The notes: generated by a model from the sequence alone, not told the origin. Shown: positions 8,717 through 15,505, numbered from the stretch's first letter. The stretch is DNA of 25,925 nucleotides from Ga0074130 sp035565355 (GCA_035565355.1 DATMSM010000021.1:1-25925); one strand, 5' to 3'. A program made the numbers and translations.

Positions 8717-9814
8717 TTATGCGAGTGAGGCGGAAAGGCCCGTAGCGGCAGAATCGTCACGAGGCATCCACAGCTTTTCCGAAAAGAAACGTTCCCGCAG
8801 CAGCATGCCGAGCATGGCGCGCTTGTGCGGGAAGTCGAATTCCTTGAGGTTCGCGTAGCCGCCGAGCCCCAGGTTGCGGATCATCTTTCGGTTGTCGGCG
8901 CGCGGCTCGATGGGAATGCGCCGGGTGCGGCAGTCGTCGAGAAAGATGTAATGCGAGATCGACGCGAGCCAGGCGGTGACGAAGGGCTTTCCCCGATATG
9001 CCGCCTCGCCGATCAGGACGTGCCAGCCGCGATCGAAGTCGTCGGCGTCGTAGTAGGGTGAGATGCGGTCTTCCTTGGCCCAATACACCTCGAAATAGCC
9101 GAATGGCACGTCGTCCAGACAAGCCAGTAGCGTCACCGTGTGCGGGTCGGCGGCGAGCTTGCTCAGATAGGCGCGGTGCTGTTCCGGCGTGCCTTCTTCT
9201 TGCCAGAACTCCGCGACGACCGGGTCGTTCATCCAGCGATTGAAGTTCATCAGGTCCCGCTCGATATCGACGCTGCGGAAGCTGAGCATCTGGTCCAGCC
9301 ACGGAATGAAGCGTTGGTAGACAATGCCTTTCGGTTTGGCCGGCCGCTGCGGGTGGCGCTTGCCGTCGCAGATGAGCTGACGGACCGGAAAGGGCTGTCG
9401 GGCCGGTTGCGCCAGCCACAACGGGGCGTACTGCCAGAACATGTCTGCGGCGGCGACGATGCGTATTTCGTCTCCCGTACTGTTCTGAGCCGGGGCCGCT
9501 TCGACGGCGCCGTCCGCGACCAGCGGCAGGCACAGCGCAGCGGGCGCATGGGTATGGATGAGGGAGGTTGCGGGCAGCAGGGCGAAAACGGTTTCCAGCG
9601 CGGCGAGCAGTGCGGCTTCGGAAAGCGGGCCGGAAGCATGCAGCAAGCGAACCTCGTCGGCAGAGTGTTCAAGGCGCCAGCGCAACGCGCCGTCGGGACC
9701 TTCCAGAAGCAGCCCGTCCGCGGACAGCGCGGCGGAATAAAGCCCGCCCATGGCGAGAAAGCGGCCGCTTCCCGGACCGCGATCCGCTCGCACTGCATTC
9801 AGCTGGTTCTGCAT
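8717..9814 (-). CDS. Siderophore N-hydroxyornithine acyltransferase (IucB/RhbD/PvdYII-like GNAT)
   Basis: 365 aa. The C-terminal half (from about residue 170) is a GNAT fold of the IucB/RhbD acetyltransferase type (Acetyltransf_8). Conserved stretches include RSVDIERDLMNFNRWMNDP, VAEFWQEEGTPEQHRAYL, FGYFEVYWAKEDRISPYYD and the acceptor/CoA region EPRADNRKMIRNLGLGG. The N-terminal half is variable, as is common in this family. The expected reaction is transfer of an acetyl or other acyl group from acyl-CoA to N5-hydroxyornithine, giving the hydroxamate. It is the first gene of the minus-strand operon; an ECF-type promoter ends 48 bases upstream of its ATG. The acyl donor cannot be read from the sequence. 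Confidence 0.9.
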   Translation of the reverse strand: MQNQLNAVRADRGPGSGRFLAMGGLYSAALSADGLLLEGPDGALRWRLEHSADEVRLLHASGPLSEAALLAALETVFALLPATSLIHTHAPAALCLPLVADGAVEAAPAQNSTGDEIRIVAAADMFWQYAPLWLAQPARQPFPVRQLICDGKRHPQRPAKPKGIVYQRFIPWLDQMLSFRSVDIERDLMNFNRWMNDPVVAEFWQEEGTPEQHRAYLSKLAADPHTVTLLACLDDVPFGYFEVYWAKEDRISPYYDADDFDRGWHVLIGEAAYRGKPFVTAWLASISHYIFLDDCRTRRIPIEPRADNRKMIRNLGLGGYANLKEFDFPHKRAMLGMLLRERFFSEKLWMPRDDSAATGLSASLA

Positions 9815-9861
9815 GCCCGACTCTCCGCTCGATGTTGCGGGGGATCCCCGTGTCTAGGCAT

Positions 9862-9886
9862 GACGAACGAGAAGAAGTCTTGTTTA
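9862..9886 (-). promoter_or_regulatory. Iron-starvation ECF sigma promoter (TAAA-N17-CGTC) for the biosynthesis/uptake operon
   Basis: Read on the minus strand, TAAAC (plus-strand GTTTA, 9882-9886) is followed after 16 bases by CGTC (plus-strand GACG, 9862-9865). This matches the OrbS consensus TAAA-N17-CGTC exactly and the PvdS box TAAAT-N16-CGT with one change. The predicted transcript start is about 40 bases from the acyltransferase ATG at 9814. Confidence 0.78.
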
Positions 9887-9898
9887 GCAGCAGTGCCT

Positions 9899-9923
9899 TA
9901 AACATTTCCGAAGCTGATTCGTC
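9899..9923 (+). promoter_or_regulatory. Iron-starvation ECF sigma promoter (TAAA-N17-CGTC) for the export operon
   Basis: TAAAC at 9899-9903 and CGTC at 9920-9923, with the same spacing as the divergent copy. The two -35 elements stand back to back, 12 bases apart. If transcription starts 5-8 bases after CGTC, the GTG at 9938 would have almost no leader, which favours the TTG at 9959 as the exporter start. Confidence 0.78.
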
Positions 9924-9958
9924 TCCTGAAGACTCGAGTGCATCGCAGAGGAAAACCC

Positions 9959-11611
9959 TTGCTCGCCCATCTCATCAATCGCTCCAGGCGCCTGCTCGCC
10001 GGAGCTGCCCTGGTCAGCGTCGTTCACGGTCTGTGTGGCGTCTATCTGGTCGCGCAAATCAATGCCGCCCTGAACGCAGATGCCGCCGCCCGCGGATCGA
10101 TGGCCTTGGCCTTCGCCCTCACGGCCATCGCCCTGATGCTTAGTCAGGCGCTGTCGTCGGTATTGTTCGAACGCCTGAGTCAAAGCGCCCAAGCGGAATT
10201 GAGAAGCCATATCTCGGGGCAGGTCATTGCCGGCGACTACCGCGAGTTGGAAGCGGTCGGCCCGGCCAGGATCCAGTCGGCCTTGGCTGAGCACAGCGCC
10301 AAAGTGGCGGAGTTCTTCGTCAGCATGCCGGCCATCTTGACCAACGCGATCATGGTTGCGGGCTGCCTCTTCTACATGGCCTATCTGTCCTTTTCGGTAT
10401 TCCTGGCCGCCGTCGTTCTGATTGGGCTGGGCTCACTCGGGTACCACTATGCGCACCTGCGCGCCATTCGCCACCTAGATGCGGCCGCCAAGGAACAGGA
10501 CCTGCTGTTCGGCTACTTCCGTTCATTGACGGACGGCGCCAAGGAATTGAAGCTCAATCGTGACAAGCGCAGAGCTTTCGCGGACGACGTGATCGGGCGT
10601 TCGATCGAGACGGTACGACGCGAACGGACGACGGGCATGTCCATCTTCGTCGCCTCGGCGAGCTGGGGCAATTTTCTCATCTACGGTTTCATCGGGTTGG
10701 TGCTGTTTCTGCTCGTGGCCGACGTGCCCGATCAGACGCGAGTCATGACGGGATTCGCGTTGATTTTCGTGTACATCATCACGCCGCTGGAAGTCCTGCT
10801 GCTGAACATTCCGCGCGCGAACATGGCCAAGGTGGCCGCCGCGCGCATCGACGAGATTACGCGAGCGGTGACGGTGTCAGAGCCCGCCGCCGCGCGACCA
10901 TCGCCGGAGAGATTTCGCAGTCTTGCGCTGCAAGGTGTCACGCATCGCTACTACCACGAGCAGAGCGACGATTTCTTCCTGCTCGGGCCGGTCGACCTTG
11001 AGTTCGCGGCCGGCGAGGTCGTGTTTCTCGTCGGCGGTAACGGCAGCGGCAAGACCTCGCTGGCTAAGCTTTTGGTCGGGCTGTATCCGCCGGAAGAAGG
11101 CCGCGTCCTGCTCAACGGAAACGAGGTCGCTGCCGCCAATCGCGACGATTATCGGCAGCTGTTCTCCGCGATTTTTTCCGACTTTCATCTGTTCGATCGC
11201 CTGCTCGAAAGCGGTCGCGCCGATCTCGACGCCGAAGGCAACCGTTTACTGGCACGCTTGCATCTTCAGCACAAGGTCAAGGTCAAGGGCGGCGCCTTCA
11301 CTACGACCGCCTTGTCGCAGGGGCAGCGCAAGCGACTGGCTTTGGTGGCCACCTATCTGGAAGACCGTCCTTTCCTGGTTTTCGACGAGTGGGCGGCGGA
11401 CCAGGATCCGGTGTTCAAGGAAGTCTTCTACCGCGAGGTCCTTCCCGAGCTTCGTAGCATGGGCAAGACCGTCCTGGTGATCTCGCACGACGACCGTTAC
11501 TTCGGCGCGGCGGACCGGTTGATCAAGATGGAGAGCGGGGCGGTGGTGTACGACGGCCCGCCTCAAGGTGCATCCGTGCATGCGCCGCAACAAGCGGCGG
11601 TCTGTTCATGA
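9959..11611 (+). CDS. pvdE: Cyclic-peptide/siderophore export ABC transporter (PvdE-like, fused TM and ATPase)
   Basis: About 550 aa half-transporter with fused membrane and nucleotide-binding domains, as in the PvdE/SyrD cyclic-peptide exporter family. The first 300 residues hold about six hydrophobic segments (for example AGALVSVVHGLCGVYLV-like and FLIYGFIGLVLFLLVADV). The ATPase domain has Walker A GGNGSGKTS, the signature LSQGQRKRLALV (Q variant of LSGGQ) and Walker B FLVFDEWAADQDP. PvdE moves the precursor peptide across the inner membrane; this one presumably does the same for the locus's siderophore. Start choice: TTG at 9959 has AGAGG 7 bases upstream and leaves room for a leader after the promoter; the frame also offers GTG at 9938 without a clear ribosome site. 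The last bases overlap the next gene as ATGA. Confidence 0.92.
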   Translation: MLAHLINRSRRLLAGAALVSVVHGLCGVYLVAQINAALNADAAARGSMALAFALTAIALMLSQALSSVLFERLSQSAQAELRSHISGQVIAGDYRELEAVGPARIQSALAEHSAKVAEFFVSMPAILTNAIMVAGCLFYMAYLSFSVFLAAVVLIGLGSLGYHYAHLRAIRHLDAAAKEQDLLFGYFRSLTDGAKELKLNRDKRRAFADDVIGRSIETVRRERTTGMSIFVASASWGNFLIYGFIGLVLFLLVADVPDQTRVMTGFALIFVYIITPLEVLLLNIPRANMAKVAAARIDEITRAVTVSEPAAARPSPERFRSLALQGVTHRYYHEQSDDFFLLGPVDLEFAAGEVVFLVGGNGSGKTSLAKLLVGLYPPEEGRVLLNGNEVAAANRDDYRQLFSAIFSDFHLFDRLLESGRADLDAEGNRLLARLHLQHKVKVKGGAFTTTALSQGQRKRLALVATYLEDRPFLVFDEWAADQDPVFKEVFYREVLPELRSMGKTVLVISHDDRYFGAADRLIKMESGAVVYDGPPQGASVHAPQQAAVCS

Positions 11612-12756
11612 GCGTGAAGTCCTGGTTCCTGGTGCATAAATGGACGAGCCTGATTTGCACTCTGATTCTGCTGCTGACCTGCATTACCGGTCTGCCTTTG
11701 ATCTTTCAGGAAGAGATCGACCATTTGATGGGGGAAGTCGAGGCGCCGGAGATGCCCGCCGATACGCCGAATATCAGCCTTGACCACATCGTGGGAACGG
11801 CGGAGGTGCACCTGCCGGGCAAGTTCGTGCAGTTCCTGTCGTGGGACAACAAAGAGCATCCCCATCAGGTATTCGTGAGCCTTGCCGATTCGCGCACGGC
11901 GCCGCCGGATAACAACACATTGCTCATCATGGATTCGCGCACGGCCGAAGTGCTGGAGCAACCCGTATTGCGCGAAGGCTTCATGTATTGGATGCTGAAA
12001 CTGCATACCGACCTGTTCGTGGGCTTGCCAGGCACCTTGTTCATCGGCTTCATGGGGCTGCTGTTCGTCGTCGCCATCGTCAGCGGCGTCGTCCTCTATA
12101 AGCCGTTCATGCGCAAGCTCGATTTCGGCGACATTCGGACCAAGACGCCACGCCTGAAGTGGCTGGATATCCACAATCTGTTGGGCATCGCGACCCTGGT
12201 CTGGGCGACGGTAGTTGGGGCGACTGGCGTGATCAACGCTTTGAATCTGCCTATCCTCGCCCTTTGGCAGAGCGACCAGCTGGCCGACATGACCGCGCCT
12301 TACCGGAACGCGCCGCCGCTCGAACGCTTCGGTTCGGTCGAGGCGGCCGTTGCGACGGCGGTGAGCGCGGCGCCTCATATGGAGCCCTCGCTGGTGGCCT
12401 TTCCAGGAACCCAGTACACGAGCCCGCACCACTACGCAGTGTTCATGAGGGGAAGCTCGCCGCTGACGTCCAAACTCTTCATGCCGGCGCTGATCGATGC
12501 AGACAACGGCCGCCTCACGGATCTTCGCCCCATGCCGTGGTACGTCAATGCGCTGTTCATCGCCGTACCTTTGCATTTCGGGGATTACGCCGGACTTCCT
12601 CTCAAGATTCTATGGGCCGTGCTGGACCTCATTACCATCGCCGTCCTGCTTAGCGGCCTCTACCTCTGGTGGAAGCGACGCAAGATGACGGAAGCGCGCG
12701 TGGCGCATCTGCACGGCCTCAATCAAAGCCTCGACAAAAGGAGCGACCATGCCTGA
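11608..12756 (+). CDS. PepSY-associated TM protein, candidate ferrisiderophore reductase (FpvG/FoxB type)
   Basis: 382 aa inner-membrane protein of the PepSY_TM family. Four hydrophobic segments are visible: near residue 15-35 (LICTLILLLTCITGLPLIF), near 140-165 (FIGFMGLLFVVAIVSGVVL), near 195-215, and at the C-terminus (ILWAVLDLITIAVLLSGLYL). Between the first two and the last two lie periplasmic PepSY-like stretches. Conserved histidines flank the helices (VHKW, KLHTDLF, DIHNLLG, PLHFGDYAG) and could bind heme or metal. FpvG and FoxB of this family take part in reducing ferric siderophores, so I infer the same job here. Its ATG overlaps the exporter stop (ATGA), indicating a coupled operon. 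No FhuF- or SIP-type reductase is present in the window, which strengthens the inference. Confidence 0.85.
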   Translation: MSVKSWFLVHKWTSLICTLILLLTCITGLPLIFQEEIDHLMGEVEAPEMPADTPNISLDHIVGTAEVHLPGKFVQFLSWDNKEHPHQVFVSLADSRTAPPDNNTLLIMDSRTAEVLEQPVLREGFMYWMLKLHTDLFVGLPGTLFIGFMGLLFVVAIVSGVVLYKPFMRKLDFGDIRTKTPRLKWLDIHNLLGIATLVWATVVGATGVINALNLPILALWQSDQLADMTAPYRNAPPLERFGSVEAAVATAVSAAPHMEPSLVAFPGTQYTSPHHYAVFMRGSSPLTSKLFMPALIDADNGRLTDLRPMPWYVNALFIAVPLHFGDYAGLPLKILWAVLDLITIAVLLSGLYLWWKRRKMTEARVAHLHGLNQSLDKRSDHA

Positions 12757-12934
12757 GGCGAAACCGTCCGATTTCGGCCGCGTCTGGAAAGCCCCGATCA
12801 TGCTCGGTCTGCTCAGCGCCTTCGGCCTGCTGTCCGCGCTCGTCGGCCACGGCTTCTGGCACTGGGCTGCGTGGGCCGCATTGGCTGCACCCATTTTGGC
12901 AATCCTGTGTTGCGTGGCGAGGAAAAAGAAATAA
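12749..12934 (+). CDS. Small two-helix membrane protein, siderophore operon
   Basis: 61 aa with two predicted membrane helices (APIMLGLLSAFGLLSALVGHG and AAWAALAAPILAILCC, slightly overlapping in hydrophobicity) and a basic tail ARKKK that should face the cytoplasm. It overlaps the end of the PepSY gene by 8 bases and has a strong ribosome site (AAGGAG, 7 bases from the ATG). It has no function I can name. Its place next to a PepSY protein resembles the small fpvH gene beside fpvG in Pseudomonas, but that is a positional analogy only. It may be an accessory subunit of the reductase or exporter. Confidence 0.8.
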   Translation: MPEAKPSDFGRVWKAPIMLGLLSAFGLLSALVGHGFWHWAAWAALAAPILAILCCVARKKK

Positions 12935-13012
12935 AGAACTCCGCTGCGGCGAATTGGACATTTGCGCGGCTCATCCGTCTTCCATGTAGAGAGGACAACA
13001 GGAGTTTCTCCC

Positions 13013-13297
13013 ATGGAAAGCAGTACTGCCCTTAGCTCGACCCTGATTGAAACGCTTAGCAGGAACGGCCTGAAGCCTACCGTCGGTCGTCTACAGGTGC
13101 TAGCGCTGTTCCAGGACCAGATGGCCCGCACCTCAGAGCATGCATACAAGGAACTGCTGCGCCAAAATGCGGCGATCAGCCTGGCGACGACATACCGGGC
13201 CATCGGGCAATTTGCCGAGGCTGGAATACTGGATCGTCGCCAATTCGAGGTCGGCCCTTGTCTTTATCGCCTGAAAGACACTGAGCTCCGACCGTAG
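13013..13297 (+). CDS. Fur-family regulator lacking the metal-binding/dimerisation domain
   Basis: 94 aa from the ATG at 13013, which has GGAG about 8 bases upstream; the frame is open further up to 12962 but without a ribosome site. The sequence is the Fur winged-helix domain only: GLKPTVGRLQVLALF, then the recognition helix ATTYRAIGQFAEAGILDRR and the wing FEVGPCLYRL. Normal Fur proteins are 135-160 aa and continue with an HHHDH-type metal site and a dimerisation domain. Here the protein stops right after the wing, and none of the downstream frames encode the missing part. It may be a natural DNA-binding-only variant or a truncated gene. It follows the exporter operon by 78 bases, so it could regulate the locus or be co-transcribed with it. 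Confidence 0.82.
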   Translation: MESSTALSSTLIETLSRNGLKPTVGRLQVLALFQDQMARTSEHAYKELLRQNAAISLATTYRAIGQFAEAGILDRRQFEVGPCLYRLKDTELRP

Positions 13298-13310
13298 CAG
13301 CGTTGAGAAT

Positions 13311-13365
13311 GGATTTGAGGCTAGCCAGCCAGCTCAAATGAGCAAGCCAGCCATGCTTCAAATCC
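13311..13365. repeat. 55-bp imperfect inverted repeat, possible operon terminator
   Basis: GGATTTGAGGC (13311-13321) pairs with GCTTCAAATCC (13355-13365) with one G-U pair. A small inner stem GCTC/GAGC (13332-13343) sits in the middle and is flanked by two direct copies of AGCCAGCCA (13323-13331, 13345-13353). A CTTTTC run follows at 13371. It lies 14 bases after the Fur-like gene. Confidence 0.55.
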
Positions 13366-13399
13366 AATCCCTTTTCTACGGCCCGGGTTCCCTCCAACG

Positions 13400-13675
13400 T
13401 TAAGAGCTTCTTGAGCTTATACGAGCGGCTACCCGCTCGGCTTTGGTTGGGGCACCTCGGCGCCTTTTAGGCGGAGCAGCGTGAGCGCGGTCTGGATATT
13501 CCGCTTCCGAGCGACTTCTGATCCAGGCATCGACGTCAGCTTCACGCCACCGAAGTGCGCGACCTAGCCGGGTAACGGGAGGTAAGTCGCCGCCAGTGCA
13601 AAGGCGGTTATAGATGGTTTGCAGCTTGAAACCGGTGGCGATGCAAAGCATCTCGGCGGTGAGAAGGCGTTCCAT
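13400..13675 (-). CDS. AlpA-like helix-turn-helix excisionase/regulator
   Basis: 91 aa. The first 55 residues form a MerR-like winged helix of the AlpA/excisionase type: LLTAEMLCIATGFKLQTIYN, RLCTGGDLPPVTRLGRALRW and READVDAWI, where the last is the typical family ending. The tail is basic and rich in Arg and Ser (PPKRRRGAPTKAERVAAR). Such proteins control integrase genes or act as excisionases of tRNA-integrated islands. The gene lies alone between the siderophore locus and a tRNA-Leu fragment, facing away from the latter. A palindrome CCAGCA-CA-TGCTGG (13695-13708) and a TATACT-like -10 on the minus strand (plus 13714-13719) lie just upstream, which suggests autoregulation. Confidence 0.82.
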   Translation of the reverse strand: MERLLTAEMLCIATGFKLQTIYNRLCTGGDLPPVTRLGRALRWREADVDAWIRSRSEAEYPDRAHAAPPKRRRGAPTKAERVAARISSRSS

Positions 13676-13817
13676 GTGACTGTTCGGTAGCGCACCAGCA
13701 CATGCTGGTCTGAAGTATAGGCATGCGCTTGTACACGGCGCACTTACCCCTGCCTACTTGCCGTACAATCCGATCAGCACCACCAGTTTTTTGCTGCAGT
13801 TTTGCTGCAAAAAGTCA

Positions 13818-13852
13818 GGTAAGTGCCGGTAAATCCCAGTAACGCTAGGTAG
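13818..13852 (+). promoter_or_regulatory. Four RGTAR repeats phased at exactly 10 bp (putative AlpA/integrase sites)
   Basis: GGTAA at 13818, GGTAA at 13828, AGTAA at 13838 and GGTAG at 13848, each one helical turn apart, so they lie on one face of the DNA. An inverted 9-bp copy of the first (GCACTTACC, 13740-13748, matching GGTAAGTGC, 13818-13826) lies nearer the alpA-like gene. The position between that gene and the tRNA fragment fits arm-type or excisionase sites. Confidence 0.5.
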
Positions 13853-13881
13853 GCTAAGTTACTGAATTTCCATGACTCCGG

Positions 13882-13914
13882 CTTCTAAGGCCTTGTCCCA
13901 CAAGGCCTTAGAAG
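13882..13914. repeat. Perfect 14-bp inverted repeat abutting the tRNA fragment
   Basis: CTTCTAAGGCCTTG (13882-13895), loop TCCCA, CAAGGCCTTAGAAG (13901-13914), without a mismatch. The identity to tRNA-Leu begins on the very next base. It has no T-run, so it is unlikely to be a terminator; it may be part of the recombination site of an integrated element. Confidence 0.7.
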
Positions 13915-13970
13915 GGATTCAAAATCCGCCGCCGCAAGGTGTCCGGGTTCGAGTCCCGGTCCCGGCACCA
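13915..13970 (+). other. 3' fragment of tRNA-Leu(CAA), probable attachment site (island right end)
   Basis: The stretch reads as the last two thirds of a tRNA-Leu: anticodon loop TTCAAAA (anticodon CAA), the 3' half of the anticodon stem, a variable arm GCCGCAAGGTGT, a T stem-loop CCGGG-TTCGAGT-CCCGG, the acceptor strand TCCCGGC, discriminator A and encoded CCA. The 5' half is missing: no GCCGGGA acceptor strand or D-arm is found upstream, and the anticodon stem is broken after GGA. Such 3' duplicates are left where an element integrates into a tRNA gene; with this orientation the element lies to the left and the intact tRNA should be at its other end. It is not a functional tRNA. Confidence 0.85.
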
Positions 13971-13973
13971 TTT

Positions 13974-14018
13974 GAGTCGCAAGGTTGTCCGCTTTTTGCA
14001 GCCTTGCCTCCACGACTC
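13974..14018 (+). terminator. Stem-loop downstream of the tRNA-Leu fragment
   Basis: GCAAGGTTG (13979-13987) pairs with CAGCCTTGC (13999-14007) with one G-U pair; an outer GAGTC (13974-13978) can pair with GACTC (14014-14018) across a small bulge. It may be the original terminator of the tRNA-Leu transcript. There is no good T-run after it. Confidence 0.4.
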
Positions 14019-14125
14019 AGCAACTCACAAAAACTTCACTTTGCGCCAGCTCAGCGAGCTTGGGGAGACAGCAGGCATGCGCCTATGCGGTCTGGTTTCT
14101 CGATTGTGCGGGGTGCCGAAATCAC

Positions 14126-14905
14126 CTAGCGCATGGCATAGGCGCTTTGTGTCTCCTCCAGCCAGCTGCGCAATTCGCGCGTGACCTGCTCTGGTTGTTC
14201 CAAGGGCGAGAGGTGGCTGCAGTTGTCCATGATGACGAGGTTAGCGCCGGGGATGGCCTCGGCGATTTCGGTGTGCACTTCCGGCGGCGTGATCAGGTCG
14301 TCACGGCCGCAGAGCACCAGGGTCGGACAGTTGATCTCGTGCAGGCGCGGGCGGCTGTCGGGGCGGCCGATAATGGCCTCCTGCTGGCGTTTGAAGACAT
14401 CGGCGCCCAGGGTCTTGGCCATGCTGCGCACGATGCGGGGGCAGTTTGTGTCCTTCTGTCGCGAGGGGTGTAGCAGCTTGGGCAGCAGTTGCTCGACCAC
14501 GGTATCAAGATTGTGTCCGGACAGGCGCATCTGTGCGCGGCGTGCCTCGCTGGTTTCTGGCATGTCGGGGCGGGCCGAGGTGCTGAGCAGGGCCAGACCG
14601 AGCACGCGCTGCGGCTGCTGCCGCATGATTTCGAAGGCGACATAGCCTCCCATCGACAAGCCGACCAGCATGAAAGCGCCGCTCGGCGCCTGGTTGAGTG
14701 CCGAGCTAGCCATGGCTTCCATGCTGTCGGCGGTGTCGAGGCGGGCGACCGTGGCGTGCGCGATGTCATTCAGCCCCGCGATCTGTGCCGCCCAGAGCTG
14801 CTCGTTGCAGAGCAGGCCCGGCAAGAAAACGATCTCCAGCGGGGCGTCCGAGTTCACGGCGAGCTCGCGCTGTGCGGCCAGTGTGGGTTCCCATTTGTCA
14901 GTCAT
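14126..14905 (-). CDS. Alpha/beta hydrolase-fold protein
   Basis: 259 aa from the ATG at 14905 (a GTG at 14920 is also in frame; neither has a clear ribosome site). It has the nucleophile elbow GLSMGGY, the acid region CGRDDLITPPEVH and the catalytic His in NCSHLSPLEQPEQV, the canonical triad order. The start region FLPGLLCNEQLW is typical of the BioH/pimeloyl-carrier-protein-esterase-like and 3-oxoadipate enol-lactonase-like hydrolases, but I see nothing that fixes the substrate. It is a single gene with no operon partner, the first backbone gene right of the tRNA fragment. Confidence 0.85.
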   Translation of the reverse strand: MTDKWEPTLAAQRELAVNSDAPLEIVFLPGLLCNEQLWAAQIAGLNDIAHATVARLDTADSMEAMASSALNQAPSGAFMLVGLSMGGYVAFEIMRQQPQRVLGLALLSTSARPDMPETSEARRAQMRLSGHNLDTVVEQLLPKLLHPSRQKDTNCPRIVRSMAKTLGADVFKRQQEAIIGRPDSRPRLHEINCPTLVLCGRDDLITPPEVHTEIAEAIPGANLVIMDNCSHLSPLEQPEQVTRELRSWLEETQSAYAMR

Positions 14906-14920
14906 GTCAGTGCAATCCAC

Positions 14921-15207
14921 GCAAAGATAAGCCTTCAGCGTATGCCGCGGGAGGCGGGGGACGTGTCATCCCGGGCGGATATGCGTGTAGGAGGTCCCTG
15001 ACAGATAATTTTCGGACGGCATGGCTCAATGCGCCTGAAGAAGCGCGTGATCCCGTGATGGCGCGAGGATGTGGGAGACGGACGACAGGCCTTTCGGAGA
15101 TGGCTGATGGGGGCGCCGGCAGTGGCGGCATAGAGTGGTGCTCAGGCAGTGGCAATGGTGCCGCCGCCGGGCATTTCGCCCAAGTGTTCGACTCCAAGGA
15201 GGCAGGC
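14921..15207. other. Intergenic region between divergent hydrolase and CsbD genes
   Basis: About 290-300 bases without a gene I can support. It is the divergent promoter region for the hydrolase and csbD-like genes. I see no clear sigma-70 boxes, tRNA or riboswitch; a frame running through it into CsbD has no start signal and no recognisable protein. Confidence 0.5.
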
Positions 15208-15405
15208 ATGAACCGCGACATCATCGAAGGTAACTGGAAGCAACTGGTAGGCCAGGTCAAGCAGCAATGGGGCAAGCTCACCGACGACGATCTGGATGTG
15301 ATCCAAGGCAAGCGCGATGTGCTGGCCGGCAAGATTCAGGAGCGCTACGGCATCACCCGCGACGAAGCGGAGAAGCGCATTGAGGATTGGGAACAACGCC
15401 ACTGA
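15208..15405 (+). CDS. CsbD family stress-response protein
   Basis: 65 aa, the usual CsbD length. The family pattern is clear: MNRDIIEGNWKQLVGQVKQQ, then WGKLTDDDLDVIQGKRDVLA and the ending YGITRDEAEKRIEDWE. Such small, soluble, highly charged proteins are induced in general stress (sigma-B in Bacillus, stationary phase or osmotic stress in proteobacteria); their biochemical role is unknown. A strong ribosome site (AAGGAGG, 7 bases before the ATG) settles the start; the frame is open further upstream but only as noise. It heads a group of small stress proteins. Confidence 0.93.
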   Translation: MNRDIIEGNWKQLVGQVKQQWGKLTDDDLDVIQGKRDVLAGKIQERYGITRDEAEKRIEDWEQRH

Positions 15406-15505
15406 GTGGCGGCGCGGGTTGCCACTGCGGTGACGACCCAAGGCATACGGTAAGGCATGGACGATCAAAGTTGACGGCTGTGCCTGCCCGCTGACCCATC
15501 AATAT

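Noticed and set aside
12962..13012. Upstream extension of the Fur-like gene
   Set aside because: No ribosome site at 12962, and the extra 17 residues are unlike Fur; the ATG at 13013 has GGAG upstream.
13298..13400. Frameshifted remainder of a full-length Fur
   Set aside because: None of the three forward frames encodes a His-rich metal site or dimerisation strands.
13885..13970. Complete tRNA-Leu gene
   Set aside because: The 5' acceptor strand, D-arm and half of the anticodon stem are absent; the 14-bp-stem palindrome occupies their place.
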